The notes under the pieces: model-generated
Database searches by the model: none
What the model saw: only the letters and a program-made list of their open reading frames with translations
Told to the model about the DNA's origin: nothing
Program-made: the position numbers and the translations under genes
Source: Bifidobacteriaceae bacterium
Lineage (GTDB): Bacteria > Actinomycetota > Actinomycetes > Actinomycetales > WQXJ01
Direction: 5' to 3'
Assembly: GCA_031265345.1 (NCBI GenBank)
Contig: JAISCU010000239.1
Location: 1 to 12,531, forward strand
DNA: 12,531 nucleotides
Shown here: piece by piece, positions 12,257-12,531 of the stretch
Layout: every line of letters starts with the position of its first letter
Numbering within the stretch: position 1 is the first letter of the stretch

Positions 12257-12531
12257 TCAGGCGTCGATCAGTTCGCGGTCCAGTCCGCTCGCGCCTTCGA
12301 TCAGGAAATCGCGCCTGGGCCCCACCTCCGATCCCATCAGCAACTCGAACGTCGCCTCGGCGGCGGCCGCGTCCCGCATGGTCACGCGCCGCAGCGTCCG
12401 GCCGCGCGGGTCCATGGTGGTCTCGGCCAGTTGGTCGGCGTCCATCTCGCCCAGGCCCTTGTACCTCTGCACCGGTTGGGAGTACTTGCGGCCCTGCCGG
12501 TCCAGCCTGGCGAGCAGCCTTGTCAGCTCCG
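12257..12531 (-). CDS. parE: Topoisomerase IV/DNA gyrase subunit B, C-terminal fragment (runs off the window)
   Basis: At least 91 C-terminal residues of a type IIA topoisomerase B subunit; the gene continues past 12531. The reading frame is open to the edge ([16 protein letters not shown], then [20 protein letters not shown]). QRYKGLGEM and TTMDP are the near-invariant GyrB/ParE Toprim-domain end. The tail, [19 protein letters not shown], resembles the ParE-like paralogue of actinobacteria (ending ...ID A) rather than GyrB, which typically ends in a ...LDV-type tail. I therefore favour parE, with gyrB the alternative. The subunit carries the ATPase and DNA-gate functions with ParC to decatenate chromosomes. 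Stop TGA is at 12257-12259. Confidence 0.88.
   Translation of the reverse strand, partial: ELTRLLARLDRQGRKYSQPVQRYKGLGEMDADQLAETTMDPRGRTLRRVTMRDAAAAEATFELLMGSEVGPRRDFLIEGASGLDRELIDA

Noticed and set aside
1..12531. tRNA or rRNA genes
   Set aside because: No cloverleaf with GGTTCGA-type T-arm or rRNA-like conserved blocks was recognised on either strand by eye.

Overview
The window is GC-rich double-stranded DNA with short intergenic gaps, strong AAGGAG-type ribosome binding sites, ATGA start/stop overlaps, and a C-terminal ParE/GyrB fragment of the actinobacterial topoisomerase IV type. I infer a bacterial chromosome, most probably an actinomycete (Actinomycetota); I cannot name genus or species. 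All functional calls come from recognising protein motifs by eye, not from searches.

Layout, left to right. Bases 1-213 hold only diverged repeats. They run into a broken copy of the 3' end of a vapC toxin gene (214-348, minus strand), which overlaps the end of iolH (328-1218, minus). A divergent control region (1219-1727) holds two back-to-back promoters with the same TTGACA-17-CATGCT layout. It also carries an IolR-like motif and a structured leader of about 280 nt. Rightwards runs one co-directional cluster: mmsA/iolA (methylmalonate-semialdehyde dehydrogenase), a UPF0303 haem-degrading-domain protein, an IolT-like sugar porter, a Hyi-like isomerase, an IolW-like scyllo-inositol dehydrogenase and an IolE-like inosose dehydratase. 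It ends at a perfect 12-bp-stem hairpin (8297-8333).

Bases 8334-8983 carry no credible gene. They hold a 136-bp tandem repeat, a second copy of the hairpin, and a second copy of the repeat found at the left edge. This leads into an intact vapBC operon (8984-9633, minus). After that come four 18-bp tandem repeats, an IolI-like isomerase (9817-10698, minus), a tandem-GNAT acetyltransferase (11009-about 12040, minus) and the 3' end of parE (12257 to the window edge, minus).

How the genes fit together. The central genes look like part of a cyclitol (myo-/scyllo-inositol) catabolic locus. The sugar porter would import the substrate. The IolW-like, IolI-like and IolE-like enzymes would oxidise, isomerise and dehydrate inososes, and MmsA would turn the terminal malonic/methylmalonic semialdehyde into acyl-CoA. 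IolG, IolB, IolC, IolD and a regulator are not in the window, so they are encoded elsewhere or the route differs. The IolI-like gene has its own promoter with a motif resembling the one in the main control region, suggesting one regulon. The most unusual structure is that the inositol block lies between two directly repeated, diverged copies of a vapC 3' end plus its downstream sequence. The left copy is frameshifted. The right copy is a full-length toxin gene, but one expected catalytic aspartate is glycine.
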